64,000 nt of DNA from Paenibacillus_AA sp045062745 (lineage in GTDB: Bacteria > Bacillota > Bacilli > Paenibacillales > NBRC-103111), in the NCBI RefSeq assembly GCF_045062745.1, contig NZ_JBJGED010000022.1:62001-126000 (forward strand). Reading direction: 5' to 3'. The position numbers and the translations under genes are program-made. Positions 7,628 to 16,687 of this stretch are shown piece by piece; within the stretch, counting starts at the first letter, position 1; the number at the start of each line of letters is the position of its first letter. The notes beneath the pieces were generated by a model, which saw nothing but the letters and a program-made list of their open reading frames with translations, was not told the origin of the DNA and did not search any database.

Positions 7628-8041
7628 ATGCAGTGTCTGGGATGCAGGATTGCGAGCGGGGCTCAGCCTGACTTGCATATCGTATATGAGAATGAATGGG
7701 TTACGTGCGTACTGGACATCGCCCCGTTCAATGAAGGGCACACGCTCATCCTGCCCAAACGGCATGTGCTCGATGTCGAGGAGCTGGACGACGACACCGC
7801 TCACGCGATCATGGCGGCTTCGCAGCGGCTGTCGGTCGCCCTCAAGCAGGCGTTCAGCCCGGATGGGATCACCGTATGCCAGAATGGTGGCGTGTTCAAT
7901 GACTTGACCCATTACCATATGCATCTCATCCCCCGGTTCCGGGGCGACGGGTTCGCCTGGAGTGAGCCCTTGCATCCCCATGGGGCCGAAGAGCGACTCG
8001 GCCTCACCAAGCTGAAGCTGACCCGTGCGCTTCATACATAA
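7628..8041 (+). CDS. HIT family protein
   Basis: 137 residues with the histidine triad HYHMHLIPR (His95, His97, His99) and the upstream FNEGHTLILPKRH block. HIT-family hydrolases cleave nucleoside phosphoramidates or dinucleotides in the cytoplasm. N-terminal CxxC (CLGC) and a later His match zinc-binding HIT branches. The start ATG 7628 follows AAGGGAG. It is followed after 13 bases by a small gene with its own strong ribosome binding site, so the two are probably cotranscribed. Confidence 0.9.
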   Translation: MQCLGCRIASGAQPDLHIVYENEWVTCVLDIAPFNEGHTLILPKRHVLDVEELDDDTAHAIMAASQRLSVALKQAFSPDGITVCQNGGVFNDLTHYHMHLIPRFRGDGFAWSEPLHPHGAEERLGLTKLKLTRALHT

Positions 8042-8054
8042 AGGAGGGAGCCGC

Positions 8055-8264
8055 ATGCTGTCTACCGATCAGAAGAAGCTGATCCTGGCCGTGCTGCGCA
8101 AAGAAAAAGGGCGTCTTCTGTCCCGGTTCAAGGGGAAGACGCTCGACAAGACGATCGACGACCTTGCGCAGATGCTGCGCAACGAAGTGATCAATGACCG
8201 CGATCCGAACAAGTCGATCGAGTGGAAGCGGGAGAAGCCGGATAAGCGGAACAAGCGCAAGTAG
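8055..8264 (+). CDS. Small basic hypothetical protein
   Basis: 69 residues from ATG 8055, preceded by AAAGGAGGGAG with good spacing. The sequence is lysine and arginine rich, ends KREKPDKRNKRK and has an amphipathic middle (TLDKTIDDLAQMLRNEV). No family is recognised. It follows the HIT gene closely and probably shares its transcript. The gap after it (8265-8385) shows no clear terminator. Confidence 0.65.
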   Translation: MLSTDQKKLILAVLRKEKGRLLSRFKGKTLDKTIDDLAQMLRNEVINDRDPNKSIEWKREKPDKRNKRK

Positions 8265-8385
8265 GAACCTTCGAAGCGCTACGGAAGCTCCTCCCTTTTC
8301 CACATTCAATATCGTCTTCTTACGGCACTCAGATCGCCTTTCACGCACGACATAAGCGTGTTCTTCCACCAACTCCCCAGCTGTC

Positions 8386-9294
8386 TCACATATGAGGCGG
8401 TTTGCTGTACTGCGCTCGATACTTGCTCTCCAGTCCTTTCGAGACGAGGAAGAAGCCGAGCAGGAGCGTCATGTACGCCCCGGTCGGGAACAGCAGCATC
8501 CATTCGTTATAGTCGAGATAATGGCGGGCATTGGCGACGAGGCCGGCCCACTCGTTCGTGACGGGGACGAAGATCGTCGGGTCCTTCTGCACTTCGGTGC
8601 CGCCGACGAACAGGCTGAAGATGCCTAGCTGCCCGAACATCGTCAGGGCGAGGATCATCTCGTTCACGAACAGCATCAGCAGGCTCTCCTTCAGATGCGG
8701 GATGATGTGCCTGCGCAGAATACGCCCGCGCCCGGCGCCGACCGATAGAGCCGCCTCCACGTAGGGCCTCCGGCGCAGCTCCCACGTCTTGTTCTGCACG
8801 ACTGAGATGACCGCGGGAATACCCAGCACGATGAACAGGCCGCACATGAGCATGGTGAGCTGTACGGGCGATAGGGCGGAGTTCAGACTGATCCCGAACA
8901 GGACGAAGAAAACGATCATGAACATCGGCACCCCGTTCAGCGCTCCCAAGCTCCAGCGCGACTTCGCCTGATTCCGCGTGAAGCCGAGCAGCAGCCCGAT
9001 CGCGCCGCCTATGACGGTTCGGATCAGCGCTACCGCTCCTACGGCGGCTAACGTATACTTGGCTCCGTACATGAGCTGGGTGAAGATGTCGTACCCCCAC
9101 CGGTCCGTGCCGAACCAGTGCTCGGAGCCGGGCTTCACAGGCGGGGCGTATAGGACGGCTTGGCCCGAAGCGTCCCGCTCGTAGCTGATTTTGACCTGAT
9201 CCTTGGGCCCGTAGGGAGTGAACCATGGACCGAACAAGGCGATGAGGCAGACGAGGCCGGTCAGGACGGAGCCGGCCCACAATGGTTTATTCAC
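8386..9294 (-). CDS. ABC transporter permease, DppC/OppC type
   Basis: About 302 residues with an N-terminal TM followed by the OppC-type periplasmic block HWFGTDRWGYDIFTQLMYGA, then five further TM segments and an EAA loop (YVEAALSVGAGRGRILRRH). I chose GTG 9294, which overlaps the end of the upstream permease gene by 8 bases and follows GAGAGGAGG; the ATG at 9354 lies inside the preceding gene without a site. With its partner it would form the membrane channel of a peptide, opine or nickel-type importer. No binding protein or ATPase is adjacent. Confidence 0.85.
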   Translation of the reverse strand: MNKPLWAGSVLTGLVCLIALFGPWFTPYGPKDQVKISYERDASGQAVLYAPPVKPGSEHWFGTDRWGYDIFTQLMYGAKYTLAAVGAVALIRTVIGGAIGLLLGFTRNQAKSRWSLGALNGVPMFMIVFFVLFGISLNSALSPVQLTMLMCGLFIVLGIPAVISVVQNKTWELRRRPYVEAALSVGAGRGRILRRHIIPHLKESLLMLFVNEMILALTMFGQLGIFSLFVGGTEVQKDPTIFVPVTNEWAGLVANARHYLDYNEWMLLFPTGAYMTLLLGFFLVSKGLESKYRAQYSKPPHM

Positions 9295-10195
9295 GAGCGA
9301 ACCTCCTCTCCAGCAGCCAGATGCATCCTCGCATGAGTCCGTACAAGCAGGCATAAAGCAGCATGAAGGCGGCCAGGCAGTTGGCCGTGAGCGGCAGCTG
9401 ATAGCCGCTCAGCACGCCGGCCTGCCATCTGCTCGACGCGTAGCCGCTCGAGAGGAGCAGCTTCGTAATCCCCCGCAGGTTGAACAAGTATTCCATGATG
9501 AACAGGTTGCCGACGATGATCGCGGCGATTTTGTGCACCTCCGCCTTGATGAACGGCAGCGCGTTCGGAAGGACATGGTGGACGTACGTGTACAGCTTCG
9601 GCAGCCCTTTCGCTTTCGCATGCAGCACGTAGTCTTCGCCCAGCACCTGATAAGCGTGTACCGCGACGCTCCGCATCATATAGAGGATCGGGATGAGCGT
9701 CATGCTGACGAGCGGCAGGAGGAACGCCGGATCGTCCGAGGACGTGGAGCCTACTTTGGCGAGGAGCACCCCGGTTTTTTTGTAGATCAGCACCACGATA
9801 AACTGGAGCCAGACGATCACGAGGAAGTCGGGCACGAGCGACAGCAGCTCGACCGCGAGCTTGAGCCAGGCACGGCGAGTCCGCGCCAGGGCGAGTCCGG
9901 CCGTAATCCCGATGGCCAGGCCCAATATGGCGGCGGCCGCAGCGTAGCTGAAGGAGGTCCAGGCGTAGCCGCCGATCTCCTCCCAGAAGGCATGCTCGGT
10001 GGACCCGGTCCGGAAGAGGAACGATTCCCCGGTGCCTAGTCCCCGGATATAACGTCCGATCGCCTCAACGGCAGCGCTCCATTCTAGTCTTAGCCCCCGA
10101 GCGTCCGCGCGAAGCAGGACCGGCATCGCCGCCAGCAGCACGGCGAATACCCCGGCCGTGACGATCCGGGACAAGAGGATAGCACCCTTGTGCAT
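9287..10195 (-). CDS. ABC transporter permease, DppB/OppB type
   Basis: 302 residues with an N-terminal TM, a large external segment, the TM region SYAAAAAILGLAIGITAGLA and an EAA loop (YVLHAKAKGLPKLYTYVHH) followed by the LPNAL motif of the family. It is the partner of the DppC-like gene downstream, overlapping it by 8 bases. The ATG 10195 start has only a weak upstream purine tract. The pair stands alone here: no ATPase or solute-binding gene lies on either side, so these must come from elsewhere or the set is incomplete. Confidence 0.83.
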   Translation of the reverse strand: MHKGAILLSRIVTAGVFAVLLAAMPVLLRADARGLRLEWSAAVEAIGRYIRGLGTGESFLFRTGSTEHAFWEEIGGYAWTSFSYAAAAAILGLAIGITAGLALARTRRAWLKLAVELLSLVPDFLVIVWLQFIVVLIYKKTGVLLAKVGSTSSDDPAFLLPLVSMTLIPILYMMRSVAVHAYQVLGEDYVLHAKAKGLPKLYTYVHHVLPNALPFIKAEVHKIAAIIVGNLFIMEYLFNLRGITKLLLSSGYASSRWQAGVLSGYQLPLTANCLAAFMLLYACLYGLMRGCIWLLERRFARE

Positions 10196-10337
10196 TCAGG
10201 ATTCAACTCTTTCTCTATTCATCTTAGGAGCGGCATGCTTCTAGTTTTCTTCCATCATACATAAGGAACGCGAAACTTGTCGATACAACCCCGAACGTGA
10301 GATGCTATAATATAGCTGGTAAATGGAGGAATGGACA

Positions 10338-10712
10338 ATGGCGACTATTAAACTGCTGCTCGCGGACGACGAAGCGGCGCTTCGCTTCCTGCTTACGGAG
10401 ACGCTGGCCGATGAGGGCTATGAGATCACGGAAGCCGAAGACGGCGAACAAGCGATCAAGGCGTTGCGGGACAATACTTATCACCTGGCGATTCTCGATT
10501 ATATGATGCCGGAGAAGACCGGCGTGGAAGTATGCGCCTGGCTGCGGAATTCGGACAGTCCGAACCGGGATATTCCGGTGCTGCTCCTGACCGCGAAAGC
10601 GCTCGACAAAGACAAGGAGCAGGCGCTCGCGGCCGGGATAACCCAATACATAGTTAAACCGTTCAGCCCCCTGCAATTGATGGACATCGTGGCCAAATAT
10701 GCGCAAGCGTGA
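10338..10712 (+). CDS. Single-domain response regulator (CheY-like)
   Basis: 124 residues consisting of one receiver domain: acidic pair LLADDEAAL, phospho-acceptor Asp54 in HLAILDYMMP, Thr in LLLTAKA and Lys in QYIVKPFSP. There is no output domain. The start is ATG 10338 after GGAGG (10326-10330); an in-frame ATG at 10323 overlaps that site. A TATAAT (10306-10311) lies upstream. It is followed after 27 bases by the hybrid kinase, so it is probably a phosphate carrier or sink in that relay. Confidence 0.88.
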   Translation: MATIKLLLADDEAALRFLLTETLADEGYEITEAEDGEQAIKALRDNTYHLAILDYMMPEKTGVEVCAWLRNSDSPNRDIPVLLLTAKALDKDKEQALAAGITQYIVKPFSPLQLMDIVAKYAQA

Positions 10713-10739
10713 CGGATGCGGGAAAGGATGTAACGGAAG

Positions 10740-13700
10740 ATGAGGGCTAGAAAAAAAGGGTTGGCAAGCCGGGTATCCGTGTTGATTTTCACCGTGATGG
10801 CCTTGTTTGCCGTGGTCGTGGCCGCGTTCGGCTCCTATATGGCTCAGCTGATCTCCACGACTCGCGGCCAAATGGAGGTCGAGGTGCAAGATCAGATGAA
10901 GATCGAACGGCTGCACAGCCAGTCCCAATCGCTCGTATCCAGCGTGCGGGGGTATTTGGCGTACGGCCGGGATGAATTCCTGAACGAGTTCGAATCGAAC
11001 CGCAGCGCGTTCTCGAACGAGCTCGTGCAGCTCAAGGACCGGATGTACCGGGCAGGGACGACGGAGAACGAGAAGCTGAAGCTGCTCGATCAGATCGGGG
11101 CCCTGTGGGAAGAGTACGTGAAGCTGACCGGCCAATCCGTCGAGCTGAAGCAATCCGACGATCAGGACCGGTTCGTGCTCTTCTCCCGCTCGATGACCGA
11201 TATCGTGGACTTGATCAATAGCAAGTTCGGGGAGATTGCGGCGCTGCAGGACGCCAAGGTCGCGAAGCTGATTGAAACGGACCGCAGGGAGACGAACCTG
11301 CTGCTCTATATTCCGGTGTTCGTCGTCATCGGTTCCGCGATTGCCGGCTGGCTGCTCGTGCGGTACTTGCGCAGCCATGTGATCGCGCCACTCATTGTCG
11401 TGGAGCAGGCGGTTGATCAAATCGCGGGCGGGGCATACGTCGAGCTCGAGCTCCCTGGGCGAATGGATGAGATCGGCCGATTGACGCATGGCATCAATGG
11501 CATGTCGAGCGATTTGCAGGCGCGGCACTCGCAAGCGGAACAGGCGCAGTTGGCCCTGACCGAGCAGCGCGATCTGCTGGAAGCCCAGAATGAGGAGATT
11601 ACCGCGCAGCAGCTGGAGCAGGAAGCGATGCTGATCAAGCTGACCGAACGGGAGCGCGAGCTGGAGCTCATCAGCTCGTATCAGGAGAAGCTGAGCGGAT
11701 ATAACGATATGCACCTCTTCCTGGAACGGACGGTGAGTGCGATGCTCCAGGCGCTCGGGATGGACGCGGCGGTGCTGATCGTCCCGAATGCGCACACCGG
11801 CGCCTACGACGTCGTCCATGCGCATGGCTATCCGCCCCGTTATTTGCCGGCCTCGTTCTCCGAGCTGTTCGGGGTTAGCCGCCAGCTGCTGACGGAGAAG
11901 AAGTCCGTCGTGCGGACGCGTATGCTGAACGGGGCGGAGAAGGGACTGCACCTCGGCTACGACCGCGCGCTCGATGTCTACTATCCGCTGCTCGACGAGA
12001 ACGCGGAGCTGGTCGGGCTCTTGCTCTTGACCGCTTATGGGGAGAGCCGCTTGACGGAAGTGAAGGAGCGGTTGATCCACGGCCTCCTGCGGCAGTTCTC
12101 GCTCGCTTACATGGCGCAGACGGTCAATGAGGACCGGCGCAAGCAGGCCGAGCTGCTGGAGGAGCTGAACGACGAGCTGTCGCAGGAAAAGGAGAGCCTG
12201 CAGGAGCAGCGCGATTTCGTACGGCGCATCGTTGAATCCGTGCACGAGGGGATGGTCATGTGCGACAGTGACGGCCGCATCAAGTTCGTGAACGGCTGGA
12301 TGAATCGGACCTTCGGCATTGAAGAATCGCAGGCGTTATCCGTGGACCGCATCTTCGACGTGCTGCAGCCCCGTCTCGACGCCAAGAGCAAATCGCTTCG
12401 CGAGCTGGCCGGGCATGTGCTGGCTGGCGAGCTCGTGCAGCTGCAGGAGCGATTCTCAATCGTCCAAGCGGATGGGCGCGAGGCGCATTACGAGCTGTAC
12501 GTGAACGCCATTCTGGATCCCTCGGAGAGCGGCAAGAGCTATTTGCTCGTCTTCCGCGACCGGACGGAGGAAGAGAAGGCCGACGAAATGAAGAACGAGT
12601 TCATCAGCATCGTGTCGCACGAGCTGCGCACGCCGCTCGCCAGCATCCTCGGCTTCATGGAGATTATGCTGCATCGGGATATCGCGAAGGAGAAGCAGCA
12701 GAAATATATGGAGACGATCTACAAGGAAGCGATCCGGTTGTCCAGCCTGATCAACGACTTCCTGGATTTGCAGCGGATCGAGTCCGGGAAGCAGTCTTAC
12801 CAGATGATCCCGCTCGACGTTGCGGCGATAGCGCGAGAGGTAGCCGATCAGTGGCAGGGCAAGCAGGAGCATCGGCTGGTCTTGACCGTGCCGGAGGACG
12901 CGAAGGCCATCGTCCTGGCCGACCCGGACCGGATGGCGCAAGTGTTCCACAATCTGATCAGCAACGCGATCAAGTATTCGCCCGCGGCGAACGAGGTGGA
13001 CATTCGGGTGATAGCGGAGCCGAAGCGGATCGTGATCGAGATACAGGACTACGGACTCGGCATTCCGGAGGACGCCAAGGGTAAGCTGTTCGACAAGTTT
13101 TACCGCGTCGACAATTCCGACCGCAGGCAGATCGGCGGCACCGGACTCGGGCTGTCCATCGTGAAGGAAATCGTCGAAGCGCACGGCGGCCGGCTGACGT
13201 TCGATTCGGTTCTTGGCCGGGGCTCGACGTTCCGCATCACATACGACGCGTATGTCCCTGTGGATGTGAGCGGCAAAATCGTCATCGTGGAGGACGATGA
13301 CAACCTGGCGAAGCTGATGGCGCTGTCGTTCGAGAAGCTGCAGCTTCCTTCCCTGCAGCTGAAGACGGCGGAGGCGGCTATTCTCGCCCTGCAGGCGTCG
13401 CTCGGGAAACCTCTCCTGTGCATCGTCGACATTCAGCTCGAAGGACGCCAAACGGGCTGGGATTTCGTGGCCGAGCTGCTTCGCTGGCCGGAGCAGGAGC
13501 GTACCCCGATCATCGTATCTACGGTGCTGGAGCAGCCGAGCCATTTCCGGGAGACGGAGACCGAGAAGTTCCTGAGGAAGCCGTTCTCCGTCGAACGTCT
13601 GCTCGAGCTGGCCGAACAACTGATCGGGAAAAGCCAGGAGCCGGCGCCGGTCGTCTTCCCGATGCAGAACGAGGAGAAGCTCGTCAGCTCCCTGGAGAAG

Positions 13701-13772
13701 AAAGGCATCCGCGTCAAAGCGGTGAAAGTGAAGCAAGATATTATCGAAGTGGAAGTGAAGAGCGATGAATGA
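10740..13772 (+). CDS. Hybrid sensor histidine kinase (HAMP-GAF-PAS-HK-REC)
   Basis: 1010 residues. TM1 (about 12-35), a helical extracellular CHASE3-like sensor, TM2 (about 186-207), HAMP, coiled coil, GAF (about 325-465), PAS (about 500-600), HisKA with His627 in FISIVSHELRTPLAS, HATPase with the N box NLISNAIKYS and G boxes GLGIPED and GGTGLGLSI, then a C-terminal receiver with EDDD, Asp in CIVDIQLEG and Lys in FLRKPFS. A tail of about 40 charged residues follows. The stop overlaps the next gene by 8 bases, so phosphate probably passes from the receiver to the Hpt domain encoded there. Confidence 0.92.
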   Translation: MRARKKGLASRVSVLIFTVMALFAVVVAAFGSYMAQLISTTRGQMEVEVQDQMKIERLHSQSQSLVSSVRGYLAYGRDEFLNEFESNRSAFSNELVQLKDRMYRAGTTENEKLKLLDQIGALWEEYVKLTGQSVELKQSDDQDRFVLFSRSMTDIVDLINSKFGEIAALQDAKVAKLIETDRRETNLLLYIPVFVVIGSAIAGWLLVRYLRSHVIAPLIVVEQAVDQIAGGAYVELELPGRMDEIGRLTHGINGMSSDLQARHSQAEQAQLALTEQRDLLEAQNEEITAQQLEQEAMLIKLTERERELELISSYQEKLSGYNDMHLFLERTVSAMLQALGMDAAVLIVPNAHTGAYDVVHAHGYPPRYLPASFSELFGVSRQLLTEKKSVVRTRMLNGAEKGLHLGYDRALDVYYPLLDENAELVGLLLLTAYGESRLTEVKERLIHGLLRQFSLAYMAQTVNEDRRKQAELLEELNDELSQEKESLQEQRDFVRRIVESVHEGMVMCDSDGRIKFVNGWMNRTFGIEESQALSVDRIFDVLQPRLDAKSKSLRELAGHVLAGELVQLQERFSIVQADGREAHYELYVNAILDPSESGKSYLLVFRDRTEEEKADEMKNEFISIVSHELRTPLASILGFMEIMLHRDIAKEKQQKYMETIYKEAIRLSSLINDFLDLQRIESGKQSYQMIPLDVAAIAREVADQWQGKQEHRLVLTVPEDAKAIVLADPDRMAQVFHNLISNAIKYSPAANEVDIRVIAEPKRIVIEIQDYGLGIPEDAKGKLFDKFYRVDNSDRRQIGGTGLGLSIVKEIVEAHGGRLTFDSVLGRGSTFRITYDAYVPVDVSGKIVIVEDDDNLAKLMALSFEKLQLPSLQLKTAEAAILALQASLGKPLLCIVDIQLEGRQTGWDFVAELLRWPEQERTPIIVSTVLEQPSHFRETETEKFLRKPFSVERLLELAEQLIGKSQEPAPVVFPMQNEEKLVSSLEKKGIRVKAVKVKQDIIEVEVKSDE

Positions 13773-15513
13773 GGAGCGGAGCGTGCCGTCGAAACGGCAA
13801 CGGGGCGAGAAGCTGTTGGCGGAAGGCAAGGAACGCTTCCTGATCACGATGGAGAGCCAGCTCCGGCAGCTCGACGACTTGTACGTCCTACTGGAATACG
13901 AGGTCCGCTCCGAGCATGCCGGGCAGTGGTACCGCATCCTGCATACGATGAAGGGCAGCGCGCCCGTATTCGGGTTGCCGGCGATCGGGAAGGTGGCGGA
14001 GTCGCTGCTGCACGAATGGGAGTGGACGCAGAGCGAGCTGGCGCCGAGCCTAAGCGCGATGCAGTGGTCGATCCAGGCGGAGGCGAGCCTGAAGAACAGC
14101 CGCACCGCCCTGCACCAGCTAAAGCTGGAGCGCGACCTCGTGCTGAGGGAGCTGCAGCTGAAAGCGCAGGAGGCATTCGGAGCATCGAGGAGTCAGGCGC
14201 TCGACCATTGCCGCATCCTGGTCATCGACGACGACTCGATCCTACGGGCTTATCTGGTCAAGCGGCTGGAGCTGGAAGGCTACCTCGTAGACGAAGCGGA
14301 GGACATCGATCTGGCGCAGCGCATGCTGCGGGAGAGTCATTATGACCTCATCCTGCTCGATCTGATGATGTACCCGAAATCCGGCTACGAGCTGTTCGAG
14401 GTGCTGCAGGAGGATCCTACCCTCAAGTGGATTCCGCTCATCGTGCTGTCCGCACGGGACGACCTTCATGACAAAGTGAATTGTTTGATGCTGGGGGCGA
14501 GCGACTATCTGACCAAGCCGTTCCGCTATGAGGAGCTGGCGGCCCGCGTCTACAGCCTGCTCAACCGGACCAAAAATTTCGAGCAGATGGCGTTCCGAGA
14601 CGCGCTGACCGGCGTCTACAACCGCCGCTACTTCGATCACCATATCGAGCTGGAGCTGCAGCGCGTCGCGCGCTATCCGGCCCCGCTCACGATCGCGTTC
14701 ATCGATATCGACCGGTTCAAGAGCATCAACGATACGTATGGCCACGCGATCGGCGATATCGTGCTGCAGGGGCTCGCCTATCTCGTGCAGCAGCGGCTGC
14801 GCAGCACCGATGTGCTCGCCCGCTACGGCGGCGAGGAGTTCGTCGTGCTGTTGCCGAATACGACAGGCAAGCAAGCGGTGAAGCTGTTGACCGGCATCCT
14901 GCAGCAGGCTCGGACCCAACCGGTCGCCCAGCACGAGGGGCAGTCCTATTCGATCACCTTCTCGGCCGGAGTCGCCGAATGGACGACGGGCTGGTCGGTC
15001 GCCCAATGGGTCCGCACGGCGGACGAGGCGATGTATGAGGCGAAGGCGAAGGGCCGCAACCGGGTGCTTCTGGCCGGACAGAAGGAAGCGGAGCCGGAAG
15101 CCACCGAAGAACCGACACCCGTGCGGAAGCGCGTGTTGATCGTCGACGACGACGACATCCTTCGGTCGATCGTAGCCTCCCGTCTGGAGACGCTGCCGAT
15201 CGAGATCGCGGAAGCATGCGACGGGGAAGACGCGTACCGCCTCCTGCAGCGGCAGCCGGTCGATCTGTGCGTCCTCGACGGGATGATGCCGCGTATGGAC
15301 GGGTTGTCGCTGCTGAAGCGCGTTCGGCAGGAGCCGGCATTGCAGGGAAGTTCGATGCGCGTGCTGATGCTGTCCGGCCGCCGCCGGGAAGACGATGTGA
15401 CACGGGCGCTGGAGTCCGGCGCGGACGATTATTTGCCGAAGCCGTTCTCGCTCGTCGAGCTGGAATTGCGGGTGAAGCGGCTCTTGGGGTTGGATGCCGG
15501 CTCTGGCGTGTAG
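13765..15513 (+). CDS. Hpt-REC-GGDEF-REC diguanylate cyclase
   Basis: 582 residues. N-terminal Hpt-like domain with His60 in ILHTMKGSAPVF; receiver 1 (about 150-270, VIDDDS and LILLDLMM); GGDEF domain with the active signature GGEEF at residues 355-359 and an intact inhibitory I-site RSTD at 346-349, five residues before it; receiver 2 (about 455-575, IVDDDD, VLDGMM, YLPKPFS). It makes c-di-GMP under phosphorelay control. The ATG overlaps the end of the hybrid kinase gene. The Hpt is the natural acceptor of the kinase receiver, so one operon encodes a full relay ending in c-di-GMP. Confidence 0.92.
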   Translation: MNEERSVPSKRQRGEKLLAEGKERFLITMESQLRQLDDLYVLLEYEVRSEHAGQWYRILHTMKGSAPVFGLPAIGKVAESLLHEWEWTQSELAPSLSAMQWSIQAEASLKNSRTALHQLKLERDLVLRELQLKAQEAFGASRSQALDHCRILVIDDDSILRAYLVKRLELEGYLVDEAEDIDLAQRMLRESHYDLILLDLMMYPKSGYELFEVLQEDPTLKWIPLIVLSARDDLHDKVNCLMLGASDYLTKPFRYEELAARVYSLLNRTKNFEQMAFRDALTGVYNRRYFDHHIELELQRVARYPAPLTIAFIDIDRFKSINDTYGHAIGDIVLQGLAYLVQQRLRSTDVLARYGGEEFVVLLPNTTGKQAVKLLTGILQQARTQPVAQHEGQSYSITFSAGVAEWTTGWSVAQWVRTADEAMYEAKAKGRNRVLLAGQKEAEPEATEEPTPVRKRVLIVDDDDILRSIVASRLETLPIEIAEACDGEDAYRLLQRQPVDLCVLDGMMPRMDGLSLLKRVRQEPALQGSSMRVLMLSGRRREDDVTRALESGADDYLPKPFSLVELELRVKRLLGLDAGSGV

Positions 15514-15518
15514 CGGAC

Positions 15519-16094
15519 TTATTCAGTCTCAGCTTCAGGTGGGAAAATTTCATTCAGGTTCAACGAAATGCAGGCGATCAGCGGGGAAGTAAGGGTGTCC
15601 GATACGTCAAGCGTGGCGATGAGCTGGTACCGGCCATCGGTTAGCACGAATTGGTCAACGGTCTGATAGGTCGGCTCGAAGACCCAATATTCCTTCACGC
15701 CGAATTTCTCGAACATCGCCTTCTTCACCGTCTTGTCCTTACGGCCGGTGCTTCTGGACAACACCTCGACGCACAGATCCGGGGCGCCATACACCCATCC
15801 GTCACGCAAGATCGAGCGGTTCCCGCCCGAGATGTAAATCAGATCGGGCTGAGCGATATTGGCTTCGTCAAAGTGCACATCCATAGGAGCTAGCAGGATT
15901 TCACCGTCCTGCATACAGCTTGTCCGCATATGGAAGTGGAGGTTCATCAGAATTTTCTGGTGCACATACTTGGGAGATGGAGAGAGATCATAGCGAATCC
16001 CATTAATGAGCTCGAATCGTTCCTCGATGAGGTAATTTGGCGATTGCTCCTTGATTGACGGTTTTGATTTCGATTTGGCGCTGCTGTTGCTCAT
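15519..16094 (-). CDS. Uma2 family (DUF820) protein
   Basis: 191 residues from ATG 16094 after AGGAGGTG; a further ATG at 16130 lacks a site. Features of the PD-(D/E)XK-like Uma2 fold: RFELINGIRYDLSP, VHQKILMNLHF, APMDVHFDEANIAQPDLIYI and LCVEVLSRST followed by a Lys-rich stretch. The family is predicted to be a nuclease fold, but its role is unknown and copies are common in Paenibacillaceae and cyanobacteria. A TATAAT lies upstream on the minus strand. It is convergent with the GGDEF gene, only 5 bases apart, with no obvious terminator between them. Confidence 0.85.
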   Translation of the reverse strand: MSNSSAKSKSKPSIKEQSPNYLIEERFELINGIRYDLSPSPKYVHQKILMNLHFHMRTSCMQDGEILLAPMDVHFDEANIAQPDLIYISGGNRSILRDGWVYGAPDLCVEVLSRSTGRKDKTVKKAMFEKFGVKEYWVFEPTYQTVDQFVLTDGRYQLIATLDVSDTLTSPLIACISLNLNEIFPPEAETE

Positions 16095-16248
16095 GGTGGT
16101 GGACACCTCCTGTATGCTGGAATATCTCAATTATACCATTCCGAAGCTTGGCGAGGTGAGCTCGCCAGGCTTCTATGTGTTTCCTCCGCATCCCTTATTT
16201 TTCTTTGTCCGCTTGATTTGATACAATCTAGAGGGGAGGCGATGACAG

Positions 16249-16647
16249 TTGGAAAGCAAATGGTTTACACCGGAGGAAGCGAATGCGCTAATCCCGCAGC
16301 TGCGCGAGGAAATTGGCGCATTGCAGCGGATCAAGCACGATTTTGAAGCCAAGTACCGGGACCTTCGCAAGTGGAAAGAGGCGGGGGCGGTGACGCTGAA
16401 TGGGGAAGATCCGTTTTTCCAGATCGAATGCGAGCTCGAATTCATGCAGCTCGAAGCCCGCACGCTCATCCAGAGCGTCCACATGAAGGGAGCCCAGCTG
16501 AAGGACATCGACCGGGGACTTGTGGACTTTCCCGCCATTAGGAACGGGGAGGAAGTGCTGCTGTGCTGGATGCAGGACGAACCCACGGTCTCGCACTATC
16601 ACGGCTTGAATGAAGGCTACACGGGGCGCAAACCTCTGGAAGAATAG
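16249..16647 (+). CDS. DUF2203 family protein
   Basis: 132 residues beginning MESKWFTPEEANALIPQLRE, with the family ending in WMQDEPTVSHYHGLNEGYTG. The start codon is TTG 16249, supported by GGGGAGG about 9 bases upstream and by family similarity starting right at that residue. DUF2203 has no known function; the distal block is conserved and may bind metal or a small ligand. The stop codon lies in the first unit of a 13-bp tandem repeat. Confidence 0.85.
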   Translation: MESKWFTPEEANALIPQLREEIGALQRIKHDFEAKYRDLRKWKEAGAVTLNGEDPFFQIECELEFMQLEARTLIQSVHMKGAQLKDIDRGLVDFPAIRNGEEVLLCWMQDEPTVSHYHGLNEGYTGRKPLEE

Positions 16648-16680
16648 ATTGGATGAATAGATTGGTTGAATAGATTGGAG
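16642..16680. repeat. Three tandem 13-bp units
   Basis: GAATAGATTGGAT (16642-16654), GAATAGATTGGTT (16655-16667) and GAATAGATTGGAG (16668-16680) stand head to tail across the DUF2203 stop codon, just before the ycnJ start. Confidence 0.9.
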
Positions 16681-16687
16681 TACACTT

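Noticed and set aside
10305..12245. Long open frame on the minus strand opposite the hybrid kinase
   Set aside because: It is the mirror of a well-supported kinase gene in G+C-rich DNA. It has low-complexity Gln/Leu/Arg/His sequence, no family motif and no ribosome binding site.
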